Shown here piece by piece: positions 1 to 7,397 of a stretch of DNA of 37,503 nucleotides. The position numbers and the translations under genes are program-made. The notes beneath the pieces are model-generated. The model did no database searches. It had not been told where the DNA came from and saw nothing but the letters and a program-made list of their open reading frames with translations. Source of the stretch: Clostridiales bacterium. Its GTDB lineage: Bacteria > Bacillota > Clostridia > Oscillospirales > CAG-272. The stretch covers positions 1-37,503 of the forward strand of contig JAAZAV010000067.1 in assembly GCA_012514145.1 (NCBI GenBank). Direction: 5' to 3'. Numbering within the stretch: the stretch's first letter is position 1; each line of letters begins with the position of its first letter.

Positions 1-2252
1 ACGAGACTGTTTACAACGCCGCCGTCTCCTGGGAGGCGCCCTGGATAGGCGGAGAGGAGAACGAACCCGCCGACCGGGCGCGCCCGATATATCTGCGCCG
101 CGAGTTTACCCCGAAAAAGCCGGTGAAGCGGGCGGTGCTCTATGCCTGCGGACTTGGCTACATGCAGCTTTCGCTCAACGGCGAGCGAATCGACACAGCC
201 GAGCTTGACCCCGCCCACACCGACTACAACAAAACCTGTCAGTATGTGGTATATCCCGAACTTGCCGAAAAGCTGAATGAGGGCGCCAACTGCCTTGGCG
301 CGATAATCGGCGCGGGCTGGCGCTACAACTGTTTCATCAACCATGGCTGGCGGCAGTCGAATTTCATGGGCCCCCTCATTTTCTCGGCTATGCTGAAACT
401 GACCTACGCCGACGGCAGCCGCGAGACTGTTCTCACCGGCAGCGACTGGCAGCGGGGACTTGGCGGATATATATACTGCGACATATTCAACGGCACCGAA
501 TACGACGCGGCTCAGACGGCTTCCGGCTTTGATACCGCGGGCTTCAAGGGCTTTTCGGCGAACGCGGTGGTCCGTCAGTCCGCCGGCGGCGTTATGCGCC
601 CCATGCTGCTTGCCCCCATCGTCGAACATTCCGCCCGCAAGCCGATAGCCATGTGGCCCTTAGGCGATTCGGTCATCCTCGACTTCGGTCAGAACCTTGC
701 CGGCGTCTGCCGCCTGAAAATTCCCGCGGGACTTGCGGCAGGCAGCAGGATCGAACTTAAACACGCCGAGGAGCTGGACGAGGACGGCAGTCTCTACACC
801 GCCCCGCTCCGCTCTGCCCGCGCCGCCGACACCTACATTGCGGCGGGCGACTGCCGGGATCTTGACATATGGCAGCCTGTATTCACATATCACGGCTTCC
901 GCTATGTGCAGCTCACCGGGCTTGGCTCCTACATCGACCGCGACGCCATCGAAGCCGTCGAGCTTCACACCGACCTTGAGACATATTCCTCCTTTCGCTG
1001 CGGCGACCCGCTGATTAACGCCATTCACGCCGCCTGCGTCGCCACCGAGCGGGCAAATCAGCACAGCATTCTAACCGACTGCCCTCAGCGCGACGAGCGC
1101 ATGGGCTGGATGAACGACGCCACCGTCCGCTTCGAGGAAACTCCCTATAATTTCGACATCGGCAGGATGTTCCCCAAGCTCATCCGCGACATTTTCGACA
1201 CCCAGAACGAGAAGGGCGGCATCACCTGTACCGCGCCGCTGGTATTCGGTAGTCAGCCCGCCGACCCCGTCTGTTCCAGCTTCCTTGTCGCCGGCATGCA
1301 GTCGCTGCTCCACTGCGGCAATCTCGAGATAATAGCCGAGGCTTTCCCTCACTACGAGGCATGGGAAAACTGTCTGCTTGCCAACAGCGACGGATATATC
1401 GTCAACTACTCTCACTACGGCGACTGGGCGGGTCCCGCCTACGCCTGCGAGGGCGGCGCAGAGGCCGACGGTGCCCGCTCTGCCGTGACTCCCGGCATCT
1501 TCATGTCTACCGGCTTCTCCTACCTGAACTGCAAGCTGCTCTCCGCTATGGCAGGGCTTCTTGACCTGCCCGAAGCCGAGACAAAATGGGCTTCAACCGC
1601 CGAGACCGTAAAAGCCGCCATGCTCGAGAAATGGTACAATCCCGCCGAGGCAAGGATGTGCACCGGCTCCCACGCCTGTCAGGTCTTCTCGCTCTGGCTG
1701 GGGATTATTCCCGAGAGCGATATTCCCCGCGCCGCCAGACTGCTCCGCGACGACCTTGCGGCTAACGACTACCGCTTCACCACCGGCAACCTCTGCACCC
1801 GCTATCTCATGGATGTGCTCTGCGACACCGGCTATCTCTCCGACGCCTGGGCGCTTATCAGGAAACAGACCTACCCCTCCTTCGGCTTTATGCTTCAGCA
1901 GGAGGCGACCACCATCTGGGAGCGCTTCGAGCTTAAAAAAGCGCCCGGCATGAACTCCCACAGCCATCCCATGTACGGCGCCGTCGACTACTGGTTCTAT
2001 GCCTACCTCGGCGGCATCAAGCCCGTCGAGCCCGGCTGGAGCCGCTTCACCGTCAATCCTTACATGCCCGAAGGTCTCCTCTCCGCTCAGGCCGTCGTCG
2101 ACACCGTCCGCGGCGAAGTCTCGGTCCGCTGGATGAAGCGCTACGGCAAGACCTGTTTACACCTCACCGTCCCCTTCGGCTCCGTCGCCGACGTCACCTT
2201 CGCCGGTGAGACTTACACTGTCTCATCCGGCTTCCATGTGTTTGAAGCGTAG
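1..2252 (+). CDS. Alpha-L-rhamnosidase, GH78 family (5' end outside window)
   Basis: The frame is open from the first bases of the window, so the gene starts upstream and the GTG at 123 is an internal valine. The visible part reads like the middle and end of a GH78 inverting alpha-L-rhamnosidase, which removes terminal rhamnose from pectin or plant glycosides. An N-terminal Bac_rhamnosid_N-type beta domain (YACGLGYMQLSLNGERI, around 144-200) is followed by the (alpha/alpha)6 barrel. The family acidic motif DCPQRDERMGW lies near 1077-1110 and the motif with the second catalytic Glu, TTIWERFE, near 1910-1932. A C-terminal beta-sandwich ends at the TAG at 2250. No signal peptide can be judged because the start is missing. 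It converges on a GH127/aldolase/isomerase operon, which supports a plant-polysaccharide role. The family call is firm; the natural substrate is inferred. Confidence 0.9.
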   Translation, partial: ETVYNAAVSWEAPWIGGEENEPADRARPIYLRREFTPKKPVKRAVLYACGLGYMQLSLNGERIDTAELDPAHTDYNKTCQYVVYPELAEKLNEGANCLGAIIGAGWRYNCFINHGWRQSNFMGPLIFSAMLKLTYADGSRETVLTGSDWQRGLGGYIYCDIFNGTEYDAAQTASGFDTAGFKGFSANAVVRQSAGGVMRPMLLAPIVEHSARKPIAMWPLGDSVILDFGQNLAGVCRLKIPAGLAAGSRIELKHAEELDEDGSLYTAPLRSARAADTYIAAGDCRDLDIWQPVFTYHGFRYVQLTGLGSYIDRDAIEAVELHTDLETYSSFRCGDPLINAIHAACVATERANQHSILTDCPQRDERMGWMNDATVRFEETPYNFDIGRMFPKLIRDIFDTQNEKGGITCTAPLVFGSQPADPVCSSFLVAGMQSLLHCGNLEIIAEAFPHYEAWENCLLANSDGYIVNYSHYGDWAGPAYACEGGAEADGARSAVTPGIFMSTGFSYLNCKLLSAMAGLLDLPEAETKWASTAETVKAAMLEKWYNPAEARMCTGSHACQVFSLWLGIIPESDIPRAARLLRDDLAANDYRFTTGNLCTRYLMDVLCDTGYLSDAWALIRKQTYPSFGFMLQQEATTIWERFELKKAPGMNSHSHPMYGAVDYWFYAYLGGIKPVEPGWSRFTVNPYMPEGLLSAQAVVDTVRGEVSVRWMKRYGKTCLHLTVPFGSVADVTFAGETYTVSSGFHVFEA

Positions 2253-2255
2253 GAG

Positions 2256-2319
2256 CGCGGTCGCTTTTCGAGAAAAGCTCCGCAAAAGCTTTTATGTGCG
2301 GCGAGCTTTGCTCGCCGGG
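2256..2319 (+). repeat. 64-bp hairpin intergenic repeat, copy 1
   Basis: This segment is identical, as a reverse complement, to 7310-7373. It contains two hairpins: a GCTTTTC/GAAAAGC stem, and CGGCGAGC-TTT-GCTCGCCG with an 8-bp stem. It lies between the ends of two convergent genes, as bacterial REP-type elements often do. Confidence 0.85.
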
Positions 2320-2338
2320 GATATGGGTTATAAAGAAC

Positions 2339-2375
2339 AAAGAGGGAAATGCGTTTGCGTTTCCCTCTTTGTTTT
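2339..2375. terminator. Bidirectional intrinsic terminator
   Basis: An 11-bp stem (AAAGAGGGAAA/TTTCCCTCTTT) is followed by GTTTT on the plus strand and by a T-rich stretch on the minus strand. It can end both the rhamnosidase transcript and the convergent RpiB-like operon. Confidence 0.85.
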
Positions 2376-2387
2376 ATGGATGTGTGA

Positions 2388-2957
2388 TTATTCGGGTTTC
2401 TTTTCCAATTTCAGCGGGTAGTTGCCCAGATATTCCAGTTTGAAGCCGTTCGCCTTGTATTTTTCATAATCGAAGGCTTCCAGTTCGTCTATGGCTAATT
2501 TGTGGAACTCGTAGAAGTTATGCCACCATTCGTAGCCGCTGCCCAGCGACGCGCCCAGATATGCGTCCGCTATGTCGCACGCCATGGCGGGAGCCACATA
2601 GAACGCGCCCATCGCCAGAAGGTTTACCCCGTTCCCCGTGATGGCGCGGAGTGCCGCCGGTACGCTCTCCACCACGCCCGCGTGGACGTGCGGACATTTG
2701 GACGCCGCTATGTGGATGCCCATGCCGGTGCCGCAGAATGCCAGTGCGCGTTCGTACTCGCCCTCGGCTATTTTGGCGCCCAGCCTGAGACCCACCCTGT
2801 GAAACATGTTTTCATCGTCGTTGTCGTCGGGCGATTTGACCCCCACGTCCTCTATCTCCCAGCCCTTGGCTTTGAGATGGGCGACCACCACTTCTTTCAG
2901 CGGATAGCCGGCGAAGTCCGCGCCGACCACTAACTTTTTGTCTTTTACCAGTTTCAT
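2388..2957 (-). CDS. RpiB/LacA/LacB-family sugar-phosphate isomerase
   Basis: The 189-aa protein opens with VVGADFAGYPLKE, the nucleotide-fold start typical of RpiB/LacAB, and carries the active-site motif CGTGMGIHIAASK with the cysteine expected to act in aldose-ketose isomerisation. RpiB proteins are usually near 150 aa. This one has about 40 extra C-terminal residues (from EWWHNFYEFHK on), so its substrate may not be ribose 5-phosphate. The start is set by AAAGGAG five bases before the ATG. It is the last gene of the GH127 / KDPG aldolase / isomerase operon and lies 88 bp after the aldolase start region, so a pentose or uronate intermediate is a reasonable but unproven substrate. Likely cytoplasmic. 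Confidence 0.82.
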   Translation of the reverse strand: MKLVKDKKLVVGADFAGYPLKEVVVAHLKAKGWEIEDVGVKSPDDNDDENMFHRVGLRLGAKIAEGEYERALAFCGTGMGIHIAASKCPHVHAGVVESVPAALRAITGNGVNLLAMGAFYVAPAMACDIADAYLGASLGSGYEWWHNFYEFHKLAIDELEAFDYEKYKANGFKLEYLGNYPLKLEKKPE

Positions 2958-3045
2958 TTGCGCTCCTTTCGGTGAGGTGTATATGTGTGATTCGGTTTTA
3001 CAGGTTCTTCCCTTTCATCCCGGCAGAAGATACAATTCGCATGTC

Positions 3046-3705
3046 CTATCCTTTTATCGCGTCAAAATACCTTCGCGCGGCGGCGGCGATGCCCTCATAG
3101 TCGCCCCGAGCCAGCAGAGCCTTGTCGATTATCCCCGACGAGACGCCGAAGCCCGAGATGCCGCAGCCGAGGAAACCGGGGATGCTGTCCGCCGTCACGC
3201 CTCCAACCGCAAGCAGTCGAATGTGCGGCATGGGTGCGCGGACTGCCTTTATATACCCAAGCCCGAAGGCGTCGGACGGAAAGAGCTTGACATAGTCCGC
3301 GCCGTACTCATGGGCGGCGGCTATCTCGGTGGGGGTCAGGGCGCCGGGGATTGACACCGCCCCCGCCTCCCGGGTGGCTTCAATTACCTGCCGGGAGGTG
3401 TTGGGGGATATCATAAACGACGCGCCGGCGGCAAGCGCCTCGCCTAATTGAGCCGTGTTCATGACGGTGCCTGCGCCCAAATGCATCGGATCGGCGCCGC
3501 CGCCGAAATTCTCGCGCAGGCGGCTGATGGCGCGGCAGGTGTCAAGCGGGTCGCCGCACTGGTCGAAGGTGACCTCGGCATAGCGCACGCCGGCGGAATA
3601 GAGGGCGGCGGCAAGGGGCAGAAGCCGCTCCTCGGGCACTCTGCGCATAATAAGAATCAGTTTGTTATCGGAAATGCCGGAAATTATCTGCTCACGGGGG
3701 ATCAT
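3046..3705 (-). CDS. eda: KDPG/KHG aldolase (2-dehydro-3-deoxyphosphogluconate aldolase)
   Basis: A 219-aa class I aldolase of the Eda family, which cleaves 2-keto-3-deoxy-6-phosphogluconate to pyruvate and glyceraldehyde 3-phosphate. The expected motifs appear in order: AEVTF with the acid/base Glu near residue 44, LGAGTV near 77-81, MISPN near 98-102, PGALTPTE near 120-127, and the Schiff-base lysine K140 in YVKLFP. A phosphate-binding glycine stretch (AVGGVT) follows. Length is normal for the family. GAGGT lies five bases upstream of the ATG. It sits 56 bp downstream of the GH127 gene and upstream of the RpiB-like gene on the same strand, which suggests the end of a hexuronate or pectin sugar route. 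No KDG kinase is visible in the window. Confidence 0.9.
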   Translation of the reverse strand: MIPREQIISGISDNKLILIMRRVPEERLLPLAAALYSAGVRYAEVTFDQCGDPLDTCRAISRLRENFGGGADPMHLGAGTVMNTAQLGEALAAGASFMISPNTSRQVIEATREAGAVSIPGALTPTEIAAAHEYGADYVKLFPSDAFGLGYIKAVRAPMPHIRLLAVGGVTADSIPGFLGCGISGFGVSSGIIDKALLARGDYEGIAAAARRYFDAIKG

Positions 3706-3761
3706 TGTTTACCTCATTGCGGAAAATCGTTGTATGGGGGATCGCTTGATGTGTCTTGCAC

Positions 3762-5531
3762 TCAGTCGGTGACGACCGGCACGCAGGTGAAGTCCACGTC
3801 GCAGCCTATCTCATAATATGGAACAAGCTCGCAGTCGGAGTGCATGGCGATGTCATAGTGGAGCGGCGTTTCATTGGGTGTTATCCATTTCTCGAAGTCG
3901 GAGACCGACCAGCCGATCTGACGCGCCCTCCTGACGCTGGGCGCGGTGATGCCGTAGAGCACCGGACCCCGCTGGATGTAATAGCGGCTGAACTGGGGGA
4001 ACTCGTCGGCGCCGCTGTACTTGGTGATTACCCAGGCCTGGCGCAGGGTATATTCGACAACGTCGCCGTCCGCCCATTCGCGGGATATCACGGCATAGCT
4101 GCCCGGCCTGCCGGTGCAGACCTTCTCGCCGTTTACGCTGATACCGACCCCGTCGTTTGCCGCCGTCCAGCGCGGAATGCGGAGCCGCAGGTCGAAATTT
4201 GCGGGCTTTGCCATGGAAAGGGTGAGTTTTACATCGTCGCGGTAGGGAATATTGCCCTCGTTCTTTATGGTGACAACGCCGTCCTCCCGCTCCCAGTCGA
4301 TCTCGGAGGGGGCGTACATGTTGACGGCAACGGCGTCGGGGGCGATGGAGAAGATGAACTCGGGCATGGAGCCGTAGATGCGGGTGCCCACGCCGCAGCA
4401 GCAGTGTATGCCGCCGGGCTGCACCTTGCGCCCCTCAAGATTGTTGAAGTAGCGGATGCCCTTGTCAGCCTCCTGAGCCGCGAAGCAGAGGTTGAAGAGC
4501 GACTTCTCCACCTCGTCCATGTAGACCTCCTCGTCGGGGAACAGGCGGTGGAGACGGAGGTTGAGATACATCCAGAAGGAGGTGCAGCAGAGCTCGTTGT
4601 ACTTCTTCTGCGGATCGATCCAGCGGCAGCCGGGGTAGAGGTTCTCCATCATGCCCTCGATCATGACGATGCCGCCGCCCACATGCTGCCAGTCGCGGCG
4701 GTAGAGTTCCCAGGCGCCCATTACCGCGTCGAGATAGTAGTTGCGGCCGGTGGCGCGGTAGAGGTCGAGATAGCCCTCGAAGCCCTCGAGTTCGGTGCCG
4801 TGGGCGTGAGGCTCCCGTCCGGGCTGCTTGCGGATGTGCACGCAGTCCTTCTCCCGGCGCATGAACTGAGCCAGCCGCCATGGCTCCTCATATGCCTCAA
4901 TGGTGGTGTCGATGTCCTCACGCTTGCCAATGGGGGTGGTGTAGACATAGGGAGACGCCACGACGCCCTGGAACGCAAGTTCAAGGTACTTGATTATCGG
5001 CAGGTCGATGCAGCTGTTGAACCAGTCCTGCCAGCGGCGCAGGAGTCCGTAGGCGTCCTCATCCTCGCAGGAGAGGGCGACGGCGCAGAGACCGTAGGTC
5101 AGCCAGATGCGGACATAGTGGGGATATTCCTTGTAGGCGAAGCGGGTCTGATCCACCGGCATTAGGAAGCCGTCCTCCTCGGCGGAGGAGCGCAGCTTGT
5201 CCATGAGCACCGAGACGCGGCGGCGAAGCTCGTCGTCGTCCACCCAGCGCAGCGTGTTGCCGGCGCCCATGAGGAACATTGACAGGGTGGAGCCCTTCAG
5301 GTTGTCCTCGAAATGTCCGGTATAGGGCTGGGCGTCGGTGGGAGTGCCGGTCTTCTTGTCGAACCAGTACATCATGGAGCCGTCGTCAAGGGTCTTGAGA
5401 TAATTGATGTTGTTCTCAAAGACCTCTTTGAAAAGTCCGTCGCCCAGACGGACACCCGCCAGCGGCGTGAAGAGTTTGTCCTTCACCTTCAGCTTGTCGT
5501 TGTAGTTGTAAAGCTGTCTGTGCTTTGTCAT
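3762..5531 (-). CDS. GH127-like glycosidase (beta-L-arabinofuranosidase family, DUF1680)
   Basis: The open frame extends to 5648, but the ATG at 5531 is chosen because GGAGG lies nine bases upstream and the earlier codons cover the promoter. The 589-aa protein has an (alpha/alpha)6 barrel followed by beta-sandwich sequence. The zinc and nucleophile site known for GH127 HypBA1 (a Glu-x-Cys plus a Cys-Cys pair) is matched by E313/C315 in YNELCC and by the triple cysteine C377-C379 in HCCCGVG. E292 or E296 in IEGMMEN is a candidate acid/base. The protein has no signal peptide, so it probably acts on imported oligosaccharides. It leads the operon with KDPG aldolase and RpiB. The usual CCxxN after the cysteine pair is replaced, so specificity other than arabinofuranose is possible. 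Confidence 0.82.
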   Translation of the reverse strand: MTKHRQLYNYNDKLKVKDKLFTPLAGVRLGDGLFKEVFENNINYLKTLDDGSMMYWFDKKTGTPTDAQPYTGHFEDNLKGSTLSMFLMGAGNTLRWVDDDELRRRVSVLMDKLRSSAEEDGFLMPVDQTRFAYKEYPHYVRIWLTYGLCAVALSCEDEDAYGLLRRWQDWFNSCIDLPIIKYLELAFQGVVASPYVYTTPIGKREDIDTTIEAYEEPWRLAQFMRREKDCVHIRKQPGREPHAHGTELEGFEGYLDLYRATGRNYYLDAVMGAWELYRRDWQHVGGGIVMIEGMMENLYPGCRWIDPQKKYNELCCTSFWMYLNLRLHRLFPDEEVYMDEVEKSLFNLCFAAQEADKGIRYFNNLEGRKVQPGGIHCCCGVGTRIYGSMPEFIFSIAPDAVAVNMYAPSEIDWEREDGVVTIKNEGNIPYRDDVKLTLSMAKPANFDLRLRIPRWTAANDGVGISVNGEKVCTGRPGSYAVISREWADGDVVEYTLRQAWVITKYSGADEFPQFSRYYIQRGPVLYGITAPSVRRARQIGWSVSDFEKWITPNETPLHYDIAMHSDCELVPYYEIGCDVDFTCVPVVTD

Positions 5532-5564
5532 GAAGATAGCCCTCCGTTGTGTTGTGATATATAC

Positions 5565-5593
5565 ATTATATACCCGAACAGGGCGGTATGCAA
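5565..5593 (-). promoter_or_regulatory. Sigma-A-like promoter of the GH127 operon
   Basis: On the minus strand, TTGCAT (5593-5588) and TATAAT (5570-5565) are separated by 17 nt. This lies about 34 bp upstream of the chosen start codon. Confidence 0.7.
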
Positions 5594-5684
5594 GAGCGAT
5601 TTGCGGGAAATGATGTTGGGGGTACATTGAATAATGCATCAGTATCATTTAATACACAAACAGTCGGTTCACAGAATAGTTACA

Positions 5685-5716
5685 AAGATAAATGTACTAA
5701 TTAGTGCATTTATCTT
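5685..5716. promoter_or_regulatory. 32-bp palindromic operator candidate of the toxin-antitoxin operon
   Basis: The arms AAGATAAATG and CATTTATCTT flank the core ACTAATTAGT, with one mismatched pair in 32 bp. Its right end overlaps the -35 box at 5715. This is where an autoregulating antitoxin with a DNA-binding domain would be expected to act. Confidence 0.65.
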
Positions 5717-5742
5717 GACTTTCCTGATTTATTGTGTATACT
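5715..5742 (+). promoter_or_regulatory. Promoter of the toxin-antitoxin operon
   Basis: TTGACT (5715-5720) and TATACT (5737-5742) are separated by 16 nt. Transcription would begin near 5749, so the upstream GTG at 5734 cannot be the start codon. GGAGGTGAT (5755-5763) is the ribosome binding site. Confidence 0.75.
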
Positions 5743-5769
5743 ATAAACGGAAATGGAGGTGATGTGTCA

Positions 5770-6186
5770 TTGAGCGGCAATCCGCACTACAATCAGGATT
5801 ATACAAGGGAACAGATAGAAGATATTCTGAATATCATAAAACGGTGTGTTGAATACGACAGATACTCGATTTCAAAAGGGTCAAACAGACAGGAAAACGA
5901 GGACTTTATAAGAGAATACAATCTCCGTGTCTCCAAACAGAAAGAAATCCTTATGAGCATCAGCGCCGACGACTTTTGTCACACGTTAAATAACACAAAA
6001 CCGGGATATGAGCACGAAATTCTCTATGTCTTCGTTCCGCAGGCGGAATTATACAACGCGCTTGATGTAAAGGAAACGGCGGACATCTATATCAAATTTA
6101 ATATTTTAGAAATGCCGGACGGCAACAGAGTGGTTGTGATATCTTTTCACAAGCCGAACAGACCGGTTGATTATGCTTTCAGATGA
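5770..6186 (+). CDS. MqsR-like toxin (putative mRNA interferase)
   Basis: A 138-aa protein using a TTG start ten bases after GGAGG; an in-frame GTG at 5764 is the alternative. Its second half follows the MqsR pattern: an I-x-x-x-S/D-DF segment (ILMSISADDFCHTL), a Tyr-containing strand (HEILYVFVP), then IYIKFNIL and VVVISFHKPN, which match the order of DFYKSM, VYLKITV and VLIVSFKE in E. coli MqsR. MqsR is a RelE-fold RNase. The N-terminal 45 residues are longer than in E. coli. The gene is 37 bp upstream of a zinc-finger/HTH/Panacea antitoxin in one operon. Base composition is clearly more AT-rich than the flanking genes, suggesting transfer. The family assignment is by pattern only; the RNase activity is inferred. 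Confidence 0.6.
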   Translation: MSGNPHYNQDYTREQIEDILNIIKRCVEYDRYSISKGSNRQENEDFIREYNLRVSKQKEILMSISADDFCHTLNNTKPGYEHEILYVFVPQAELYNALDVKETADIYIKFNILEMPDGNRVVVISFHKPNRPVDYAFR

Positions 6187-6223
6187 GGGAAAACAGGGAA
6201 AACAATGAATGAAAGGAGCCGAC

Positions 6224-7228
6224 ATGAATACGAACATGAAAGAGAAATATTTTTGTGAAAACTGCCGTGCCGAAAATGAATATGTGATTGAAAAAAGGGA
6301 AATGTCGGGGGACATCCGCGGTGAGCGGTATTCATTCAGAGGCAGCGAAGCCGTATGCAAAGTCTGCGGGGAACCGGTATGGATTCCCGAAATCGAAGAC
6401 GCTAACCTAAAAGCCGTTTACGATGTGTACCGCGAAAAGAACGATATAATCTCTCTCGATAAGGTGCGGTCAATCCCCGAAAAATACGAAATCGGGAAAC
6501 GCCCACTTTCGCTGCTGCTCGGCTGGGGAGAGCATACATTATCGCGTTATATCGACGGCGATGTGCCCAGCAGACAGTATTCAGATGTTCTCAAACAAAT
6601 CGCCGACGATCCGAACTGCTACTCAGAGCTGCTGGAGCGGAATAAGGATAAACTTCAGTCGGAGCAAACATATCGGAACAGCAAAAAAGCGGTTGAAAAC
6701 CTGATGGGAATTGAAGGCGGAAAGACAGAGAAAATCGATTTGACGGTCGGCTATATATTAAACCGTTGTCAGGATATCACACCGCTGGCTCTGCAGAAAG
6801 TGTTGTATTATATCCAGGGATTTTTCTATGCTTTTTACGGAGAGTTCCTGTTCTGCGACGATTGCCGGGCTTGGGTGCACGGACCGGTTTACAGAAGAAT
6901 ATACGCCCGCTATGCAGATTACCGTTTTGATCCGATTGCACCGGTAGAGGAATTTGACGATTCGGTCTTCACGACACGGGAAAGAGCGGTAATCGACAGC
7001 GTGATTAAGTATTTTTCGTGTTACAGCGGAAAGATACTGGAACAGTTCACGCACAGTGAATCTCCCTGGCTTGCCGCCAGAGGCGACATCCCATGCGGAC
7101 AACCGTCAGACCGGATAATAGAAAAAAGTCTGATAGGCGAGTATTTCTGCGAAGTCAAAGAGAAATACGAAATGGTAACCCCCGGCGACATACAGACCTA
7201 CGCGGTGAGAATGTTCAGCCGTTTATGA
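6224..7228 (+). CDS. Antitoxin: MqsA-like zinc finger + HTH fused to Panacea (DUF4065/SocA-like) domain
   Basis: A 334-aa protein. ATG 6224 is chosen because GGAG lies five bases before it; the frame's earlier ATG at 6209 overlaps that site. Residues 1-55 hold two CxxC pairs (C11/C14 and C45/C48) like the zinc domain of MqsA. Residues about 80-130 look like an Xre-type HTH (LLGWGEHTLSRYIDGDVPSRQ). Residues about 172-310 match Panacea: TPLALQKVLYYIQGF, the acidic CDDCRAWVHGPVY segment, and a helical C-terminus with HSESPWLAARG. Panacea domains neutralise many unrelated toxins, and MqsA-type HTH domains repress their own operon, so this protein likely does both for the toxin upstream. Domain calls are good; pairing is inferred from operon context. 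Confidence 0.8.
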   Translation: MNTNMKEKYFCENCRAENEYVIEKREMSGDIRGERYSFRGSEAVCKVCGEPVWIPEIEDANLKAVYDVYREKNDIISLDKVRSIPEKYEIGKRPLSLLLGWGEHTLSRYIDGDVPSRQYSDVLKQIADDPNCYSELLERNKDKLQSEQTYRNSKKAVENLMGIEGGKTEKIDLTVGYILNRCQDITPLALQKVLYYIQGFFYAFYGEFLFCDDCRAWVHGPVYRRIYARYADYRFDPIAPVEEFDDSVFTTRERAVIDSVIKYFSCYSGKILEQFTHSESPWLAARGDIPCGQPSDRIIEKSLIGEYFCEVKEKYEMVTPGDIQTYAVRMFSRL

Positions 7229-7241
7229 ATATGAATCGGAA

Positions 7242-7281
7242 CAAAAGAGCGTCGGCAAAAACAAAGCCGACGCTCTTTGCA
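7242..7281. terminator. Bidirectional intrinsic terminator after the antitoxin gene
   Basis: A 14-bp stem (AAAGAGCGTCGGC/GCCGACGCTCTTT) with an A-rich loop. On the minus strand it is followed by TTTTGTT, so it can also end the convergent radical SAM transcript. Confidence 0.75.
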
Positions 7282-7309
7282 TGTTGAATGTATCTGAAAT
7301 TCCATCCCT

Positions 7310-7373
7310 CCCGGCGAGCAAAGCTCGCCGCACATAAAAGCTTTTGCGGAGCTTTTCTCGAAAAGCGACCGCG
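7310..7373 (-). repeat. 64-bp hairpin intergenic repeat, copy 2 (inverted)
   Basis: Exact reverse complement of 2256-2319. Like copy 1, it lies between the 3' ends of convergent genes. Confidence 0.85.
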
Positions 7374-7397
7374 TCCCCGCGTCCTCCGCGTACTCCC

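Noticed and set aside
3756..5165. Plus-strand open frame of 469 codons
   Set aside because: Antisense to the GH127 gene, which has real motifs, promoter and ribosome binding site. Long antisense frames are expected in this GC-rich codon use.
5734..5769. GTG at 5734 as toxin start
   Set aside because: It lies in the -10 region of the promoter; the ribosome binding site fits TTG 5770 or GTG 5764.
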